In this document: positions 1 to 8,836 of the stretch, piece after piece
Numbering within the stretch: the first letter of the stretch is position 1
How the letters are laid out: every line of letters begins with the position of its first letter
Assembly (NCBI RefSeq): GCF_900156545.1
Contig: NZ_FTNW01000002.1
Span: 682,001-746,000, forward strand
From: Aquipseudomonas alcaligenes
GTDB lineage: Bacteria > Pseudomonadota > Gammaproteobacteria > Pseudomonadales > Pseudomonadaceae
Length of the DNA: 64,000 nt
Direction: 5' to 3'
The notes under the pieces: model-generated
Databases searched by the model: none
What the model was told of the DNA's origin: nothing
The model's input: only the letters and a program-made list of their open reading frames with translations
Translations under genes and position numbers: made by a program

Positions 1-552
1 GTGGTCGGTGCTGCTGGCGGCGTTGGATCGATCCTGGTGCAACTGGCCCGTCAGCTCACCGGCCTGACCGTGATCGGCACCGCCTCGCGTGCAGAAACCC
101 AGCAATGGGTCCGTGAGCTGGGCGCCCACCACGTGATCGATCACAGCCAGCCGCTATTGCCACAGCTCAAGGCACTTGGCCTTGACCAGGTGAGCATGGT
201 CGCCAGCCTGACTCACACCGACCAGCATCTGGATCAGCTGATCGAGACGCTGGCACCGCAGGGCAAGCTGGCGCTGATCGACGATCCGGCGCAGCTCGAC
301 GTGGTCAAGCTCAAGCGCAAGAGTCTGTCGCTGCACTGGGAGTTCATGTACACCCGCTCGCTGTTCCAGACAGCGGACATGATCGAGCAACACCGCCTGC
401 TCAATCGGGTCAGCCAACTGATCGACGACGGCGTGCTGAAAACCACTCTGGGCGAGCACTACGGTCGTATCGAGGCGGCCAATCTGCGACGTGCCCATGC
501 CCTGCTGGAAAGTGGCAAGGCGCGCGGCAAGATCGTGCTGGAAGGTTTCTGA
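1..552 (+). CDS. Zinc-type alcohol dehydrogenase family protein, C-terminal part (5' cut by window edge)
   Basis: This is an open frame entering from the left edge, so the annotated start is not the real one. The first residues carry the glycine-rich Rossmann loop (GAAGGVGS), followed by a nucleotide-binding half typical of medium-chain dehydrogenase/quinone reductases. The end (ALLESGKARGKIVLEGF) is the usual C-terminus of the zinc-binding alcohol dehydrogenase family (adh_fam_1 type). The missing N-terminal half would hold the catalytic GroES-like domain. Family membership is clear but the substrate is unknown. The next gene, gltS, starts 82 bp downstream with its own ribosome binding site. 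Confidence 0.88.
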   Translation: MVGAAGGVGSILVQLARQLTGLTVIGTASRAETQQWVRELGAHHVIDHSQPLLPQLKALGLDQVSMVASLTHTDQHLDQLIETLAPQGKLALIDDPAQLDVVKLKRKSLSLHWEFMYTRSLFQTADMIEQHRLLNRVSQLIDDGVLKTTLGEHYGRIEAANLRRAHALLESGKARGKIVLEGF

Positions 553-634
553 GACAGCCTCGTCGCCCTGGTATAGGCTCTGAGCAGCGCCCCACGAAGG
601 GGCATGCCAGAGCCCTTGCGGATAAGGAGCGCCG

Positions 635-1828
635 ATGACGTTGCAACCCGTGGAAACCCTGCTCGCAGCCGTGCTGGTGCTGCTCCTCGGTCACCTGCTT
701 AACCGCCTCGTCCCTCCGCTTTCGCAGTACAACATCCCCGCTCCCATCACCGGTGGCCTGCTGTTCGCCCTGGGACTGTTGCTGGTTAACAGCTCCACGG
801 GGTTCACGCTGGAATTCGACGTCACCCTGCGCCCGGTCCTGCTGCTGTCATTCTTTGCGGCCGTGGGCTTGTCGGCCAACCTGTCGCTGCTGCGCCAGGG
901 CGGCAAGCGCCTGCTGCTGTTCGTCATGGTGCTGGCGCCGTTCCTGGTCCTGCAGAACCTCACCGGCCTGCTGATCGCATGGACGCTGGACCTGCATCCA
1001 TTGATGGGACTGATCGGCGGCACCATCACCCTGGTCGGCGGCCACGGTACCGGGGCGGCCTATGCGGAGCGCTTCGCCGAGGTCAACAACATCCAGGCCA
1101 TCATGGAGCTGGCGATGACCGGCGCCACACTCGGACTGGTCCTGGGCGGGCTGTGCGGCGGGCCACTGGCGCAGTGGCTGATCCGCCGTCACCGCCTGGC
1201 GGGCGCCGACGGCCACGCGACCGAGCCACACCCCAGCGAAGATGGCGATGCTGCACCGATCAGTGCCGCCGGCCTGGTGCCGGTGCTGGCCGCCGTGCTG
1301 ATTGCGGTGCTGGCCGGGCAATGGCTGGCAGAACTGGTCAGCGATGCGCCGGTCACCCTCCCCAGCTTCCTCTGGTGCCTGCTGCTCGGCGTGTTGATCC
1401 GCAACGGCGGCCATCTGGTTGGCCTGCGCCTCAACGATGCCGCGATCGAGCTGATTTCCGGGCTGGCCCTGGCGCTGTTCCTGGCCATGACCATGATGGC
1501 GCTGAACCTGGCGAACGTCGCCAGCCTGGCAGGACCACTGCTGCTGATCCTGCTCGGCCAGGTCGTGGTGGTGCTGGTCTATGGCGGCGCGCTGGTTTAC
1601 CGCGCCGTGGGCCGCGACTACGAAGGCGCGGTGATGTCAGCGGCATTTTGTGGTTTTGCCTTGGGGGCGACGGCCACCGCCATCGCCAACATGCAGGCCA
1701 TCGTGCAGAAGTACGGCCCCGCACCGCAGGCCTTCCTGGTGGTGCCATTGGTCGGCGCCTTCCTCATCGACCTGATCAATGCTCTGGTGCTGACCGGATT
1801 CCTGTCGCTACCGGGCCTGGGAGGCTGA
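635..1828 (+). CDS. gltS: Sodium/glutamate symporter GltS
   Basis: A 397-aa inner-membrane protein of the usual GltS length, with about ten hydrophobic segments. The N-terminal PLSQYNIPAPITGGLL and the pore-loop GGHGTGAAYAERF are hallmark ESS-family motifs, the second repeated in weaker form in the C-terminal half (inverted repeat fold). It imports glutamate with sodium. AAGGAG precedes the ATG. Three bases separate its stop from the next gene, a TAXI-type periplasmic binding lipoprotein, so the two are probably translated together. Confidence 0.93.
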   Translation: MTLQPVETLLAAVLVLLLGHLLNRLVPPLSQYNIPAPITGGLLFALGLLLVNSSTGFTLEFDVTLRPVLLLSFFAAVGLSANLSLLRQGGKRLLLFVMVLAPFLVLQNLTGLLIAWTLDLHPLMGLIGGTITLVGGHGTGAAYAERFAEVNNIQAIMELAMTGATLGLVLGGLCGGPLAQWLIRRHRLAGADGHATEPHPSEDGDAAPISAAGLVPVLAAVLIAVLAGQWLAELVSDAPVTLPSFLWCLLLGVLIRNGGHLVGLRLNDAAIELISGLALALFLAMTMMALNLANVASLAGPLLLILLGQVVVVLVYGGALVYRAVGRDYEGAVMSAAFCGFALGATATAIANMQAIVQKYGPAPQAFLVVPLVGAFLIDLINALVLTGFLSLPGLGG

Positions 1829-1831
1829 GCC

Positions 1832-3325
1832 ATGCCACGTCTGCTGCTCATCGTCCTTTTCACCCTGCTTGCCGCCTGTTCGCGTGGCCCGGAACAGCAA
1901 ACGCTGGAAGCCGAGCTGCGCCAGCGCCTGGAACAGGCTTTCCCCACCGACAGCCTGAGCCTGGTGAGCCTGAAGCGACGCGGCTCCGCCAGCGACGCCA
2001 GCGCGGGCCCCGACGAGGAGCGCCTGCTGGTGTACTTCGATGCCGAGCTGCAGGTCGAACGTGATCTCGACTTCGGTTCCTGGGACTCTCCAGGGGTCGC
2101 CAGCCTGGTCAGCGCCCTAGGCGCGGGGCCACGCGGCATCGGCGGCATCGAGAGTGGCGGCAACCAGAAGGGCGATAGACTGATTGCCCACGGCAGCCTG
2201 ATCTACCAGCGCCGCGACGGTGCCTGGCAGGCCGTCGCGCCCCAAGGCTTCACCCTGCCGCGGGCACCACAGGCAAGCAATGCGACCAGCCCGCGCGAGG
2301 CGCTGGTCGCGGCCATCGGTACCGCTCTCAACCTCTCGCCTGGCGGTACCGGCAGCACGGCGCGCAAGGTGATCAACGAGGAAGTGGAACGCTCGCTGAC
2401 GAACATCCAGGGCCGGCTTGGCCGTCTGCAGAACGGCTATCCGCTGGCAGGCGGACCGGAGTCCGGACAGTACGCCAGCTTTGCCCGCGCCATGAGCCAG
2501 GCGCTGCGTGAGCAGGGCCTGAATATCGTGCCACTGACGACGGCTGGCGGTATCGAGAACCTGCGCCTGCTGCGCACCGGAGATGCCGCGCTGGCGCTGT
2601 CGCAAAGCGACAGCGCGCATCAGGCGGTCGCTGGCACCGGGCCGTTCTCGCAGGATGGCGCTGACCTCGGTCTGCGCGCCCTGGCCAGCCTCTACCCGGA
2701 GCCGGTGCATGTACTGGTAAGGGCCGACAGCCCGCTGCGCGGCATCGCCGACCTGCGCGGCAAACGGGTCAACATGGGGTTGCCTGGCTCGGCCTCACGG
2801 GATACCGCCGTGGCGGTGCTGGCCGCTCATGGTCTGGCCATGGGCGATCTGCAGCAACAGGGCGCGCTGGACCTGCAGCAGGCCCTGGGCGCATTGCGTG
2901 ACGGCGAGCTGGACGCCCTGATTCAGGTGATCGGCTATCCGGCGGACAGCATTCGCGCCGCTGGCGAGGACTTTGCCATGCGCCTGCTGCCGCTGGATGA
3001 GGCGGCTGTCGCGCAACTGCAGCGCGAGAGGCCCGGCAGCTTCGCCTATCAACTACCGCGCGCCAGCTACGCCGGCCAGGACGAGGCACTGCCGACCCTG
3101 GCGGTGACCAGCCTGCTGCTGGGTACACGACAGCTGACCAGCCAGGAGGTCGAGCAGCTGATGTCCCAGCTGTTTGCGCGCGACCGGCAGTGGCTGCAGT
3201 ACGGCAGCATCCAGGGCAGCCAGCTCGTACCGGCCAATGCCCTGCGCGGACTGGGCGTGCCCCTGCACGAAGGCGCCGAGAAAGCCCTGCGAAAGCTGAA
3301 ATCCACCCTCCCCCCGGCAGGTTGA
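1832..3325 (+). CDS. TAXI family (TRAP-type) solute-binding lipoprotein
   Basis: A 497-aa lipoprotein: hydrophobic signal followed by lipobox LLAAC with Cys16 as lipidation site. Residues about 30-195 are an extra N-terminal region not found in short TAXI proteins. Residues about 200-490 match a TAXI/NMT1-like periplasmic binding domain (GENLRLL-type start, then DLRGKRVNMGLPGSAS and a C-terminal helical part). The family normally feeds glutamate, glutamine or related anions to TRAP transporters. No TRAP permease is adjacent; gltS lies 3 bp upstream, with GGGAGG inside the gltS end serving as ribosome binding site. The partner transporter is therefore uncertain. Some longer family members have no known permease either. 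Confidence 0.85.
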   Translation: MPRLLLIVLFTLLAACSRGPEQQTLEAELRQRLEQAFPTDSLSLVSLKRRGSASDASAGPDEERLLVYFDAELQVERDLDFGSWDSPGVASLVSALGAGPRGIGGIESGGNQKGDRLIAHGSLIYQRRDGAWQAVAPQGFTLPRAPQASNATSPREALVAAIGTALNLSPGGTGSTARKVINEEVERSLTNIQGRLGRLQNGYPLAGGPESGQYASFARAMSQALREQGLNIVPLTTAGGIENLRLLRTGDAALALSQSDSAHQAVAGTGPFSQDGADLGLRALASLYPEPVHVLVRADSPLRGIADLRGKRVNMGLPGSASRDTAVAVLAAHGLAMGDLQQQGALDLQQALGALRDGELDALIQVIGYPADSIRAAGEDFAMRLLPLDEAAVAQLQRERPGSFAYQLPRASYAGQDEALPTLAVTSLLLGTRQLTSQEVEQLMSQLFARDRQWLQYGSIQGSQLVPANALRGLGVPLHEGAEKALRKLKSTLPPAG

Positions 3326-3407
3326 TGAGAGACGGCTAAACTGGGAAAGACCCGGGCCGATGCAGTGGTCCGGGCAGCCCCTAGCCTGTCACTGCCGAGG
3401 GTTCAGG

Positions 3408-6400
3408 ATGACACCCAAGCCTTCCCGGCCACTGCGCATCGCCGGCATCTATCTGCTGTTCAGCGCTGCCTGGATCCTTGGCAGCAATCTGCTGCTGCGG
3501 GCGATCATCGACGATCCCACGATCCTGACCCACTTGCACACGGTGAAGGGGCTGCTGTTCGTCACCCTCAGCAGCGCGCTGATCTTCCTGTTGTGCCGCC
3601 AGGACGAACTGAGCCAGCAGCGCCTGGAGCGTGGTCTGCGCGATCAGCTGCTGACACTGCAGCAAGCCCAACGCGACGCGGGACTGGGCACCTGGAGCTA
3701 CGACGGCCATCTGCACTGGTCGGGCGAGGCACTGCGTCTGCTGGAGCGCCCCGATAGCGACAACACGAGCAATCTGGATGACCTGCTCGGCTGGCTCTAT
3801 CCCGCCGATCGCCATGCCGTGCAACGGGCCCTGCAACATCTGCTGCAGGGGGGATCGCCCTTGCTGGTCAACGCTCGCCTGAACCGACCGGCCGACCGCG
3901 AAGTAGTGTGGGTGATGTTGCGTGGCATCCCCAGCAACGACGGCGGCGCCCATGGCAGCGTGCAGAACATCAGTGGACAGAAGCGCGACGAACAGGCCCT
4001 GCGCGAGAGCGAGCAACGTTTCCGTCAGCTGTTCGAACAGACCCCTCGCATCGCCGTGCAAGGTTACGATCGCGAGCGCCGGGTGATTTTCTGGAACCAG
4101 GCCAGCACCCAGATATACGGCTACAGCGTCAGCGAGGCCATGGGGCGGCCGCTGGAGGATCTGATAGTACCGCCGGCGATGCGTGCCCAGGTGGTCGCCG
4201 ATATCTCATCCTGGATGATGGGCGGGCCACCCATACCCGCTGCCGAGCTGACCCTGCAGCACCGCGATGGCAGCCCGGTTCATGTCTATTCCAGCCACCT
4301 GCTGCTGCGCAATACCCGTAACCAGCTGGAGATGTATTGCGTCGACATCGACCTGAGCGAGCAGCACCTGACCTACCAGCAGCTGGAAAGCAGCGAGAAC
4401 CGTTACCGGGATCTGGTGGAGCAGCTGCATGAGGCGATCTTCCTGGCCGACAGCGGCGGGCGCCTGACGTTCGTCAATCCGGCCTGGCAGATCATGACCG
4501 GCTACAGCATCCACGAGAGCCTCGGCAAACCCTTGCTCGACTTCATTGATACAGACCACCGCGAGCGGGCCGCCCAGGAGATCTCCGCGATCCTCTCCAG
4601 GCAGACCAACTCGTGGCTCTGCGAGCTGTGCCTGCGCAATGCCGACGGGCAGGCACACTGGGTTTCGCTGAGCCTCACGGCGGGGGAACAGCACGACCTG
4701 GGGCTGCGCGGCAGCATGAGCGACATCCAGGACCGGCGGCGCAGCCAGGCCCTGCAGGAGGCCCGCAATGCCGTGCTGGACCGCATGCTGGCCCAGCGCC
4801 CGCTGCAGGAAACCCTGAGCGATATGGTCAAGCGCCTGGAGCAGATCAGCCCGGGGATGCTGGTTACCATCATGCTGCTCGAACAAGGCCGGCTGCGGGC
4901 ACATGCCGCCCCCAGCCTGCCAGTGAGCTACATCGAGGCGATCGACGGCATCGTTGCCGCACCGGGTATCGGCAGCTGCGGCCATGCGGCCGCCACCGGC
5001 GAGATGACAGTGGTCGAGGACATCCTCCAGCATCCCAACTGGGCCGGATTCAGCGAACTAGCCCAGCAGGCCGGACTGCGCGCCTGCTGGTCGCTGCCCT
5101 TCAAGAATGATCAGGGCGCCGTACTGGGGGTGTTCGGCATCTACCATCGGCGCCCCATGCATCCGCTTCCAGCGGATGTGGCTCTGGTGACAGAATTCAC
5201 CCGTCTGGCAGGTCTTGCCGTGCGTCAGCACCAGCGCGATGCCGAACGCCTGCAGAGCGAGCTGCGCTTTCGCGCCACCTTCGAGCAGGCCGCCGTCGGC
5301 ATCGCCCACCTGTCACCGGACGGCCAGTGGCTACGGGTCAACCAGCGCCTGTGCCAGATGCTCGGTTACAGCCGCGCCGAGCTGATTCAGCGGACCTTCC
5401 AGGAGGTCACCCACCCGGATGATCTCGATGCCGATCTGACGCTGACTCGCCAACTGCTGGCAGGGGAAATCAGCCGCCTGGCCATGGAGAAGCGTTATCT
5501 GCGTCGCGACGGCAGTACGCTGTGGGCCAACCTCAGCGCCACGCTGGTGCGGCATACCAATGGCACACCCTACTACTTCATTTCGGTGATCGAAGACATT
5601 GGCCTGCGCAAGCAGCAGGAGCAGGCGCTGCGCCAGGCCGCCACCGTATTCGAGAGCACCCAGGAGGGCGTACTGGTGGTCGACGCGCGTCGCCGCGTGC
5701 TGACCAGCAACCCGGCCTTTACCCAGATCACTGGACTGACGGCACAGCAGGTACTGGGGCGGCGCCTGCCGCTGCTGCCCGGCAACGATCTGGACCGCAC
5801 CCGCTACCGCACCCTGTGGCGCAAGGTGCAGGAATGCGGATATTGGCAGGGCGAGCTGAACAGCCGCCGACGCGACGGCTCGCGCTTCACCTTCTGGCTG
5901 ACGATCAGTCGGGTACGTGACTGCGACCCGCTGCAGCCGCAGTACGTACTGACCTTCAACGACCTCAGCCAGTACCGCGACAGCCAGGAGCGCCTGGCCC
6001 ACCTGGCGCACTTCGACCCGCTCACCGACCTGCCCAACCGGCTTTATGCCATGGAGCGTCTGAGCCATGCCCTGGACCATGCGCAGCGCCACAATGAGCG
6101 CGTGGCATTGCTGTACTTTGACCTGGACAACTTCAAGACGGTCAACGAGAGCCTTGGTCATCGGGTCGGCGACGATCTGCTGGTTGCGGTGGCACGTCGC
6201 CTGCAACAACGCTTGCGCAACGAGGATACGCTCGCCCGCCTGAGCAGCGATGAGTTTCTCGTGGTGCTGGAGAATCTGCACCGGCCGGAAGAGGCCGCCA
6301 ACATCGCCCGCACGCTGATTGAGCTGCTGGAGCGCCCGTTGCCGCTGGGCAGCGGCGGCCGCGAAGCCTACCTGAGCGCCAGCATCGGCATCAGCCTGTA

Positions 6401-7304
6401 TCCGGACGATGGCCTGTCCAGCGACGACCTTCTGCGCAATGCCGACAGTGCACTGCACCAGGCCAAGCAGGAGGGCCGCAACACCTTCCGCTTCTACACC
6501 GAGGGCCTGACTCATCAGGCACATACCCGCCTGAGCCTGGAGGTCCACCTGCGCCAGGCGCTCAAGCGCAACGAGTTCGTTCTGCATTACCAGCCGCTGG
6601 TCAATGCCAGTACCGGCGAGCCGATCGGTGTCGAGGCGCTGCTGCGCTGGAACAGCCGGGAAGGCATGGTTTCGCCTGCCCAGTTCATTCCCCTGGCCGA
6701 AGAGACCGGCCTGATCGTACCGATCGGCAACTGGGTCCTGCGCGAGGCCTGCCGGCAAATGCAGTTCTGGCGTCAGGAGGGCCTGCCGCTGAATACCCTG
6801 GCCGTCAACCTTTCGCCCCGCCAGTTCCGCCAGGCGGACTTGCTGCAGCAGGTCAGGGAGACGCTGCACGACAGCGGCCTGCCGGCCGAACATCTGGAAC
6901 TGGAAATCACCGAGGGTGCGCTGATCGAGAATCTGGAGCAGACCCAGGCCACGCTCGCCGCACTCAAGAGCCTGGGTTTGAAACTGGCCATCGATGACTT
7001 CGGCACCGGTTACTCCTCGCTGGCGTACCTGCGGCGTTTTCCGCTGGACAAGCTGAAGGTCGACCAGAGCTTCATGCGCGGCGTCCCGGAGGACCAGGCC
7101 AACCTGGAAATCGTCGCTACCATTGTGGGGCTGGCACGCAACCTGAAACTCTGCGTACTGGCCGAAGGGGTGGAAAACGGCGAGCAGCTGAAGGCTTTGC
7201 GCCAGCTGGGCTGCGATCAGTGCCAGGGCTACCTGTTCAGCCGCCCGCTGAGTGCCATGCGGTTGGCGCACTGGCTACGCAGTGACCATCAGTCGGTGGG
7301 TTGA
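3408..7304 (+). CDS. Membrane-anchored multi-PAS/GAF protein with degenerate GGDEF and intact EAL domain
   Basis: Start chosen at the ATG at 3408 (GAGGG upstream); an upstream ATG at 3360 lacks a site. The 1298-aa product has two N-terminal membrane segments (about 9-30 and 45-62), three PAS domains (about 85-465), a GAF domain (about 475-620), two more PAS domains (about 640-870), then GGDEF and EAL domains. The GGDEF signature reads SSDEF (residues 946-950), so cyclase activity is unlikely, while an RxxD product-binding site (RNED) remains. The EAL domain keeps EALLRW (E1076), DDFGTGYSS and AEGVEN, so c-di-GMP phosphodiesterase activity is predicted. It probably couples several small-molecule or redox inputs to c-di-GMP breakdown. 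Inputs are not identifiable from sequence. Confidence 0.92.
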   Translation: MTPKPSRPLRIAGIYLLFSAAWILGSNLLLRAIIDDPTILTHLHTVKGLLFVTLSSALIFLLCRQDELSQQRLERGLRDQLLTLQQAQRDAGLGTWSYDGHLHWSGEALRLLERPDSDNTSNLDDLLGWLYPADRHAVQRALQHLLQGGSPLLVNARLNRPADREVVWVMLRGIPSNDGGAHGSVQNISGQKRDEQALRESEQRFRQLFEQTPRIAVQGYDRERRVIFWNQASTQIYGYSVSEAMGRPLEDLIVPPAMRAQVVADISSWMMGGPPIPAAELTLQHRDGSPVHVYSSHLLLRNTRNQLEMYCVDIDLSEQHLTYQQLESSENRYRDLVEQLHEAIFLADSGGRLTFVNPAWQIMTGYSIHESLGKPLLDFIDTDHRERAAQEISAILSRQTNSWLCELCLRNADGQAHWVSLSLTAGEQHDLGLRGSMSDIQDRRRSQALQEARNAVLDRMLAQRPLQETLSDMVKRLEQISPGMLVTIMLLEQGRLRAHAAPSLPVSYIEAIDGIVAAPGIGSCGHAAATGEMTVVEDILQHPNWAGFSELAQQAGLRACWSLPFKNDQGAVLGVFGIYHRRPMHPLPADVALVTEFTRLAGLAVRQHQRDAERLQSELRFRATFEQAAVGIAHLSPDGQWLRVNQRLCQMLGYSRAELIQRTFQEVTHPDDLDADLTLTRQLLAGEISRLAMEKRYLRRDGSTLWANLSATLVRHTNGTPYYFISVIEDIGLRKQQEQALRQAATVFESTQEGVLVVDARRRVLTSNPAFTQITGLTAQQVLGRRLPLLPGNDLDRTRYRTLWRKVQECGYWQGELNSRRRDGSRFTFWLTISRVRDCDPLQPQYVLTFNDLSQYRDSQERLAHLAHFDPLTDLPNRLYAMERLSHALDHAQRHNERVALLYFDLDNFKTVNESLGHRVGDDLLVAVARRLQQRLRNEDTLARLSSDEFLVVLENLHRPEEAANIARTLIELLERPLPLGSGGREAYLSASIGISLYPDDGLSSDDLLRNADSALHQAKQEGRNTFRFYTEGLTHQAHTRLSLEVHLRQALKRNEFVLHYQPLVNASTGEPIGVEALLRWNSREGMVSPAQFIPLAEETGLIVPIGNWVLREACRQMQFWRQEGLPLNTLAVNLSPRQFRQADLLQQVRETLHDSGLPAEHLELEITEGALIENLEQTQATLAALKSLGLKLAIDDFGTGYSSLAYLRRFPLDKLKVDQSFMRGVPEDQANLEIVATIVGLARNLKLCVLAEGVENGEQLKALRQLGCDQCQGYLFSRPLSAMRLAHWLRSDHQSVG

Positions 7305-7346
7305 CCCAGATCATGGAAGCCAGGTCGGCGCGATCTACACTGCAAA

Positions 7347-7364
7347 CTCCATTTTCTAATGGAG
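7347..7364 (+). promoter_or_regulatory. Hairpin sequestering the ribosome binding site of the 61-aa gene
   Basis: CTCCATT (7347-7353) and AATGGAG (7358-7364) form a perfect 7-bp stem with a TTCT loop. The right arm holds most of the Shine-Dalgarno GGAGG that serves the ATG at 7372. A TACACT -10-like hexamer at 7336-7341 would place the hairpin at the very 5' end of the message. This could limit translation or respond to temperature or a protein, but function is inference. Confidence 0.4.
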
Positions 7365-7371
7365 GTCTGCA

Positions 7372-7557
7372 ATGGACATCCGCATCCGCACCCTGAACAC
7401 TGCAGCGGGCCCCCGCTGGCAGGTTTGCCTGGACCAGCACGGCGTCAGCTTTCGCAGTGAGGCCGAAGCCAATACCTTCGTCGCCACGCTGCAGGCTCGC
7501 CTGCGCGCGCCCCATCCACTGCCATGGCGAGCGGGACCACTGAAAACCGCCAGCTAG
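7372..7557 (+). CDS. Small conserved-type hypothetical protein (61 aa)
   Basis: The ATG has a strong ribosome binding site (GGAGG, 6-10 bases upstream). The product is soluble, without signal peptide. The middle (WQVCLDQHGVSFRSEAEA) suggests a short beta-hairpin followed by a helix, a pattern seen in small DUF2188-like proteins, but I do not assign a family. It lies between the large PAS-EAL gene and a convergent MFS transporter, and its stop is 3 bp from the end of that gene. Function unknown. Confidence 0.6.
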   Translation: MDIRIRTLNTAAGPRWQVCLDQHGVSFRSEAEANTFVATLQARLRAPHPLPWRAGPLKTAS

Positions 7558-7560
7558 CAG

Positions 7561-8748
7561 CTAAAGGTTCAGCCCCACACGACGGGCATGCTTAGCGGTC
7601 AGCAACCCCAACGTCAGGCTGGCCAGCCCACACAGGGCGATGACCTGTGCCATGGGTAGCGCGCTGCCATCATGCAGCGCGCCAACCAGTGCCGACGCGC
7701 CGGCCGCCACACAGAACTGCAGTGAACCTATCAGTGCCGAAGCACTGCCGGCGTGCATGCCCTGCCCGGCCATCGCACAGGCGGTGGCATTGGGTAGTAC
7801 GCAGGACAGGCTGGCGGTACTGATGAACAATGGGATCAGCAGCGGCCAGAGAGCCTGGGGTTTGGCCAGCGCAACGGCCAGCAGCGCGAGGGTTGCCGCG
7901 CAGTAAACCCACACCGTGCGCCGGATCCAGTATTCCGGGCCATGATGACGCAGCAGCCAGCCGTTCAGCTGTGCCGTAACGATGAAACCTGCGGCATTGG
8001 CCCCGAACAGCCAGCCATAGTGCTCTGCCGGCACCCCATAAAGCTCGATGAACACATAGGGTGAACCGGAGATGTAGGCAAACATGCCAGCCATCGCCAC
8101 CCCGCCGGTCAGGCCGTAGCCGATCAGCAGGCGGTCACCGAGCAGCTGCCGGTAACGCCCCAGCGCACCACTCAGGGGTGCGGGCGGCACCCCCGAGGCG
8201 CGCGTTTCCGGCAGCCAGAGCAACACCGCCACCAGGCACAGAGCGCTGAACAGCATCAGCCCGTAGAAGATCGAATTCCAGCCGAACAGCTCCAGCAGCA
8301 CGCCACCGGCAAGGGGCGCGAGTATCGGCGCAACCCCCATGACCAGCATCAATTTGGAGAACACCCGGGCAGAGGCCAGCGGATCGCAAAGGTCACGCAC
8401 CACCGCACGCGAAATGACCATGCCTGCGCAGCCGCCAAGCGCCTGGACGAAGCGGGCGACGATCAGCCATTCAAGACTCTGTGCCTGGGCGCACGCCAGC
8501 GAGGCCAGGGTGAAAAGCACCAGCCCGGCGAGCAGCGGCCAGCGCCGACCGAAACGGTCGGCCAGCGGCCCATAGAGCAGTTGCCCCATGGCAATACCAA
8601 CAAAGTAGGAGGCCAACGACAGCTGCACATGTTCTACATCGGTGGCAAAAACCCGGGCCAGGGTCGGAAAACTGGGCAGGTAGAAGTCGATGGCCATGGG
8701 ACCAAAGGCGCTCAGGCTACCGAGGATCAGCAGGATGCGAAGGTTCAT
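7561..8748 (-). CDS. Bcr/CflA family multidrug efflux MFS transporter
   Basis: A 395-aa protein with twelve predicted membrane segments. The start MNLRILLILGSLSAFGPMAIDFYLPSFP and the loop GPLADRFGRRWPLL (motif A of drug:proton antiporters) are typical of the Bcr/CflA group, which exports bicyclomycin, chloramphenicol-like drugs and sometimes cysteine. It lies downstream of the RND pump on the same strand but is separated by an apparent terminator, so it is likely its own transcription unit. Substrate cannot be read from sequence. Confidence 0.92.
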   Translation of the reverse strand: MNLRILLILGSLSAFGPMAIDFYLPSFPTLARVFATDVEHVQLSLASYFVGIAMGQLLYGPLADRFGRRWPLLAGLVLFTLASLACAQAQSLEWLIVARFVQALGGCAGMVISRAVVRDLCDPLASARVFSKLMLVMGVAPILAPLAGGVLLELFGWNSIFYGLMLFSALCLVAVLLWLPETRASGVPPAPLSGALGRYRQLLGDRLLIGYGLTGGVAMAGMFAYISGSPYVFIELYGVPAEHYGWLFGANAAGFIVTAQLNGWLLRHHGPEYWIRRTVWVYCAATLALLAVALAKPQALWPLLIPLFISTASLSCVLPNATACAMAGQGMHAGSASALIGSLQFCVAAGASALVGALHDGSALPMAQVIALCGLASLTLGLLTAKHARRVGLNL

Positions 8749-8783
8749 GCGTTATCCACTGCGGGGCGTACCCCGGAAAACCA

Positions 8784-8805
8784 AGGGCGCCCCGGAGGGC
8801 GCCCT
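8784..8805 (-). terminator. Rho-independent terminator after the RND permease gene
   Basis: AGGGCGCC (8784-8791) pairs with GGCGCCCT (8798-8805). On the minus strand the stem is followed by TTGGTTTT, a T-rich tail. It lies in the 88-bp gap between the permease stop and the MFS start. Confidence 0.55.
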
Positions 8806-8836
8806 GAGAAGTACTGCGGCTAAATTGTTGGCGGCT

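Noticed and set aside
5331-7271. 646-codon open frame on the minus strand
   Set aside because: Antisense to the GGDEF-EAL coding region, no family pattern.
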